Below, piece after piece: positions 6,358 to 9,222 of a DNA stretch of 9,222 nucleotides (the first letter of the stretch is position 1; the number at the start of each line of letters is the position of its first letter). The DNA lies in the NCBI GenBank assembly GCA_037968835.1, contig JBBKWG010000284.1, positions 1-9,222 of the forward strand, in the 5' to 3' direction. The notes beneath the pieces are model-generated. The model saw only the letters and a list, made by a program, of their open reading frames with translations. It made no database searches and had not been told where the DNA came from. The stretch is from JBBKWG01 sp037968835 (GTDB taxonomy: Bacteria; Pseudomonadota; Alphaproteobacteria; Rhodobacterales; Rhodobacteraceae). The position numbers and the translations under genes are program-made.

Positions 6358-7263
6358 ATGGATCGACTGACCGAAATGGAAGCGTTTGCGACCGTCGTGG
6401 ATCAGGGTGGGTTTACCGACGCTGCCAAAAAGATGGGGATTTCGAAGTCAGCCGTGTCCAAGCACGTCTCCTCGCTTGAGGCCCGTCTCGGGGCCAGGCT
6501 CCTCAACCGGACGACGCGCCGCGTGTCGCCGACCGAGATCGGACTCGCCTATTACGACCGCGCTCGCCGTGTTCTGAACGACGCCGGCGAAGCCGATGCG
6601 CTCGTCACCTCGATGCAGTCCGCCCCCTCGGGTCTGCTTCGGATCTCCGTCGCCACTGACTTCGGCGTCAATCATTTGAGCCCGGTTCTCGGTGAATTCC
6701 TGCAGGAGTTTCCTGACATCACCGTCAACATGGTGCTGAACAACCGCTACGTCGAACTGATCTCGGAAGGTTTCGACCTTGCGATTCGCATCGGCGAACT
6801 TGAAGACAGCACGCTGCGCGCCCGTAAGCTGTGCGAGACAAACCGCCGGATGATCGCTTCGCCGGATTACTTCGCGAAATACGGCCGCCCGCAAAAGATC
6901 GACGACCTGAACGAACACAAGCTGCTGCATTACTCCAACAACTCTTCGGGCAACGTCTGGAAACTTACCGCTCCTTCCGGCGAAAAGCGTCAGGTGCGCA
7001 CCGCCGGTTGGCTGACGGTCAACGATGGCCAATCGCTGCTGAACGCCGCCATCGCCGGGCTTGGAATCGCATACCTGCCATCGTTCCTTTATGGCGACGC
7101 CATCGAGTCAGGTCTGGTCGAAGAAGCGATCCCCGAATTGCCGATCGAAACCCAAGGCATTTTTGCGGTCTATCCGCCGGGTCGCTTCACCCAGCCCAAG
7201 GTTCGCGCCTTCATCGATTTCCTTGTCCATGCGTTTGCTGACAAAGGCCCTGACGCGTGGTAA
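6358..7263 (+). CDS. LysR-family transcriptional regulator
   Basis: A DNA-binding regulator of 301 residues. The N-terminal winged helix-turn-helix spans about 1-60: MEAFATVVDQGGFTDAAKKM, then ISKSAVSKHVSSLEARLG and LLNRTTRRVSPTEIG. The effector-binding domain starts near 92 (GLLRISVATDFGVNHLSPVL) and includes the family phrase LISEGFDLAIRIGELEDSTL, which places it in the CrgA/AaeR-like branch that often controls oxidoreductase or aromatic-compound genes. The frame is open to a TTG at 6322, but ATG 6358 begins exactly at the conserved MDRLTEMEAF, so it is preferred; an AAGG at about 6342-6345 is a rather distant ribosome binding site. It lies downstream of fadH in the same direction, not divergent from a target, so its regulon cannot be read from context. 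It ends in a strong terminator. Confidence 0.9.
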   Translation: MDRLTEMEAFATVVDQGGFTDAAKKMGISKSAVSKHVSSLEARLGARLLNRTTRRVSPTEIGLAYYDRARRVLNDAGEADALVTSMQSAPSGLLRISVATDFGVNHLSPVLGEFLQEFPDITVNMVLNNRYVELISEGFDLAIRIGELEDSTLRARKLCETNRRMIASPDYFAKYGRPQKIDDLNEHKLLHYSNNSSGNVWKLTAPSGEKRQVRTAGWLTVNDGQSLLNAAIAGLGIAYLPSFLYGDAIESGLVEEAIPELPIETQGIFAVYPPGRFTQPKVRAFIDFLVHAFADKGPDAW

Positions 7264-7302
7264 TCTTCTCCCTGCCGTGACGAGTATCCCTCGTGACGCA
7301 AC

Positions 7303-7333
7303 TTGGGCGCCCTTGTGGCGCCCAATTTTTTTT
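7303..7333 (+). terminator. Rho-independent terminator of the LysR gene
   Basis: A perfect 9-bp stem, TTGGGCGCC (7303-7311) with GGCGCCCAA (7317-7325), closes a 5-base loop and is followed by eight T residues (7326-7333). It lies 40 bp after the LysR stop. The T-run exists only on the plus strand, so it stops transcription heading right and would not serve the convergent operon in the classical way. Confidence 0.92.
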
Positions 7334-7346
7334 GCGCGCGAGCTTC

Positions 7347-8267
7347 CTATTCGCGGCTGAGCAGCACCACCTCGACCCGGCGATTCTGCGCCCGGCCCTC
7401 GGGGGTGAGGTTGCTGTCGCGCGGCGCAAGATACCCGGCACCCTCGGCCTGTATCTGGGCGGCATTGACACCATATTCTGCGACAAGTCGCGCTGCGACA
7501 GATTGCGCACGCTGCCGCGACAAGTTGGTATTCGCGGCGAGGCTTCCCACTGCGTCGGTATGACCGACCAGAATGATCCGCGCCGATGGCGTTTCCGAAA
7601 GCCAACCTGCCAGCGTTGTCAGGCTATCGAATTGTCCAGCTCCAAGCTCTCCGGCACCCGATTCGAACACTAGGTCATCCAACACGACACTGCCCTTGCT
7701 TTCCAACTGAGCCATCATCCCGCTGGTTGTCTCGACAATGACTTCCGGCGACACTTCGGTTGGGGATTCAGGCTCTGATTGCTCGGCGTCCGATACTTCG
7801 GTGATGTGCACGAAGCCCGATGTTTGAGACCGCGAGGCAACCACAGAAATAGTATGCGGATCGGCGCTCCCGTCGCGGCGCATCAGTAGGTAGCGGAAGT
7901 CACCAAGATCGACGTGCATGTCCGGCTCGCCGAGAATGTCGAGTTGGAAACGGAAATCAAATCCGCCGCAGGCGGCGTCAGCGCAACTGAAAACGGTTTC
8001 ATACCCGTCAGCTTCCAGACGTTCGCGTATTGGGGTGATCAACTGCAACGTCGTACGCGCCCCGCCGCTCAGGCGGTAGCTTTGCCGCCGGATCGCGCCT
8101 TCGATCTGAGGCGGGTCAACTCCTGTCGTCCACGGCCCATCGGGCAGGCGGACGCTGCCGGCAGGCGTGCTTTCGGTCCGCGTCATCACCGCGCCCTGCT
8201 GTGACAATTCCAGAGCGCCGACAGGTGCGGCCGCAAGCGCAAGCATTATCGTCAAACGGCCGATCAC
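7347..8267 (-). CDS. Secreted OmpA-family protein
   Basis: Predicted envelope protein that binds peptidoglycan. With a GTG start at 8267 it has 306 residues. A signal peptide (MIGRLTIMLALAAAPVGA) leads into a rhodobacteral N-terminal domain with GPWTTGV, TTLQLITPIRERLEADGYE and the cysteine pair in SCADAACGGFDFRF (Cys95, Cys100). An acidic Ser/Pro/Glu-rich linker (about 158-182) precedes the OmpA C-terminal domain (about 194-304): VLDDLVFESGAGEL, ILVGHTDAVGS and NLSRQRAQSVAARL. Asp238 and Arg253 match the diaminopimelate-binding residues Asp241 and Arg256 of E. coli OmpA. There is no beta-barrel, so it is a periplasmic anchor protein rather than a porin. The frame is open to 8381, but GTG 8267 begins the signal peptide, overlaps the upstream stop as GTGA, and has AAGG seven bases upstream. 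It is last in its operon. Confidence 0.87.
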   Translation of the reverse strand: MIGRLTIMLALAAAPVGALELSQQGAVMTRTESTPAGSVRLPDGPWTTGVDPPQIEGAIRRQSYRLSGGARTTLQLITPIRERLEADGYETVFSCADAACGGFDFRFQLDILGEPDMHVDLGDFRYLLMRRDGSADPHTISVVASRSQTSGFVHITEVSDAEQSEPESPTEVSPEVIVETTSGMMAQLESKGSVVLDDLVFESGAGELGAGQFDSLTTLAGWLSETPSARIILVGHTDAVGSLAANTNLSRQRAQSVAARLVAEYGVNAAQIQAEGAGYLAPRDSNLTPEGRAQNRRVEVVLLSRE

Positions 8268-8995
8268 GACGGAGCCTTGGCGACACGCCGGTAGTGATAA
8301 CTTGCGACCTGTGACATCCCGAGCGCCGAGTAGAGCGCGTTGGCTGGCGCATTCGCGCGTGTAACCGCAAGCGCGATCCACTGCGCTCCGACCTGAGCCG
8401 CCCAGTTTGCGGCACCTTGCATCATGCGACGACCAAGACCGGCTCGGCGGCAGTCAGGGCGGACTTCCAGCGCGTGAATCATCGCTATGTCACCGTCGAG
8501 TGCGACAAATGCCGTGGCGGCCGGCGTGTCGCGAAGGCGGCCGAGAATGGCGGTTTTCTTGCCAATCACGCGCTCCATCACAGCGAACCGAGCCTCGCAG
8601 ATCCCGCCGTCGCACCAGATTTCGCGCTGAATCGCGAGTGGCGGCCAGACGGGCATCGCTGTCACCGGCGGAAGGGTATGGGTGAGATCATCTGCCCCGC
8701 AAAGGTACATCACAACCGGATCGACGATCTCGTATTTTCTGGACGCCAACCAGCAATCAAGCGCCGCGTCTTCGGGCCGCACCATGAACAAGGCGCGCTG
8801 CTTTAACTGCGCCATCCCCGTTTCGGCAATGTCGATGTCGCCGCACGTTGGGGTAGCGGTGGTGGTTGCCGCCGACACCCGTTGGCCCCCGCCATGACCG
8901 TCGCGCAACATCCAGGGCCCGGTCGGAAGAAACGCGGCAGCTGGCCAGGTCGCGTCCATCGCGGCGAACAGACGTTCTGCGTTCGGCTGGCTCAC
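8264..8995 (-). CDS. GNAT-family N-acetyltransferase
   Basis: Predicted acetyl-CoA-dependent acetyltransferase of 243 residues with unknown acceptor. The C-terminal half carries the fold: ATAFVALDGDIAMIHALEV (160-178), the acetyl-CoA loop RPDCRRAGLGRRMMQGAANW (179-198, with R-R-A-G-L-G), and the final strand-helix LAVTRANAPANALYSALGM, where the asparagine/tyrosine pattern is typical. The N-terminal half (DATWPAAAFLPTGPWMLRDG and a Gly-rich turn at 34-37) is less clear and may be a degenerate second GNAT lobe. The frame is open to an ATG at 9022, but GTG 8995 is preferred: it overlaps the preceding stop by GTGA, has GGAAG upstream, and removes a nine-residue leader encoded inside the previous gene. 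Its own stop overlaps the start of the OmpA gene in the same way. Confidence 0.82.
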   Translation of the reverse strand: MSQPNAERLFAAMDATWPAAAFLPTGPWMLRDGHGGGQRVSAATTTATPTCGDIDIAETGMAQLKQRALFMVRPEDAALDCWLASRKYEIVDPVVMYLCGADDLTHTLPPVTAMPVWPPLAIQREIWCDGGICEARFAVMERVIGKKTAILGRLRDTPAATAFVALDGDIAMIHALEVRPDCRRAGLGRRMMQGAANWAAQVGAQWIALAVTRANAPANALYSALGMSQVASYHYRRVAKAPS

Positions 8996-9222
8996 CTGAT
9001 GGCTTCCGGGAACAGTTCGCACAGCCGGTCAAGTGCTGCATTTACAGCGGTTGCATTGCCTCCGCGTATGACAATGTTGGAGCCGTATTTTCCATTCTGA
9101 ATAAATGGATACGAGCCAAAGCTAACATCCGCATTCGCTTCGGCCAATTCGCCGAGCGGTCCGGCTATGTCGCCTTCGCCGCGCTCGATCCTCAGTGTTT
9201 TCGAGACCAGCGGCGTGCCTCC
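8992..9222 (-). CDS. CinA/MoaB-like molybdopterin-binding-domain protein (C-terminal part)
   Basis: The reading frame enters from the right edge and ends in TGA at 8992-8994, giving 76 C-terminal residues. They read GGTPLVSKTLRIERGEGDIA, then LGELAEANADVSFGSYPFI and GKYGSNIVIRGGNAT. The pattern of LGELAxxxPDVxxGSYPF followed by a YGxNIVxR strand is what I associate with short competence/damage-inducible protein A homologues of alphaproteobacteria, which have the molybdopterin-binding fold. The molybdopterin-binding part itself lies outside the window, so the biochemical role cannot be assessed. It is the upstream member of the operon with the GNAT and OmpA genes; its start is not visible. Confidence 0.7.
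   Translation of the reverse strand, partial: GGTPLVSKTLRIERGEGDIAGPLGELAEANADVSFGSYPFIQNGKYGSNIVIRGGNATAVNAALDRLCELFPEAIR

Noticed and set aside
7277..7297. Second small inverted repeat after lysR (ACGAG/CTCGT)
   Set aside because: Only five base pairs and no T-run; likely incidental next to the strong terminator.

Overview
The window looks like ordinary chromosome of an alphaproteobacterium, most likely of the Rhodobacteraceae (Roseobacter group). The coding DNA is GC-rich with tightly packed genes. Several proteins match, from memory, families typical of that group: the short YVDSRGC-type secreted protein, the M48-like membrane protein ending in NWIALQKIC, the OmpA protein with a CADAAC motif, and the GNAT protein with a TWPAA N-terminus. 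No database search was possible. I see no rRNA, tRNA, CRISPR array, insertion sequence or phage gene.

Left part (1-1639, plus strand): a nucleoside/nucleobase salvage cluster. The last codons of an upstream gene (probably phosphopentomutase, deoB) overlap the start of adenosine deaminase (add). The add stop overlaps the start of uracil phosphoribosyltransferase (upp). Both junctions are ATGA, so the genes are probably co-transcribed and translationally coupled.

Middle part (1640-4051): a small secreted protein of unknown function (plus) converges on a membrane-anchored relative of M48 metallopeptidases (minus) that has lost the HEXXH zinc motif. Across a 105-bp divergent spacer is a cytosolic family-2 sulfotransferase (plus).

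Centre-right (4052-7333): a full-length 2,4-dienoyl-CoA reductase (fadH type), used to degrade unsaturated fatty acids. A 284-bp spacer follows, holding an AT-rich patch with a perfect 14-bp palindrome and imperfect direct repeats. Next is a LysR-type regulator, closed by a strong intrinsic terminator.

Right part (7347-9222, minus strand): a three-gene operon read leftwards. It comprises a CinA/MoaB-like molybdopterin-binding-domain protein (C-terminus only), a GNAT acetyltransferase and a secreted OmpA-family protein. Both internal junctions are 4-bp GTGA overlaps, and these fix two GTG starts that a longest-frame rule would misplace.

No previously undescribed multi-gene system is evident. 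The points most worth a second look are the protease-dead M48 homologue, the SPOR-less secreted protein, and the repeat-rich leader of the LysR gene.
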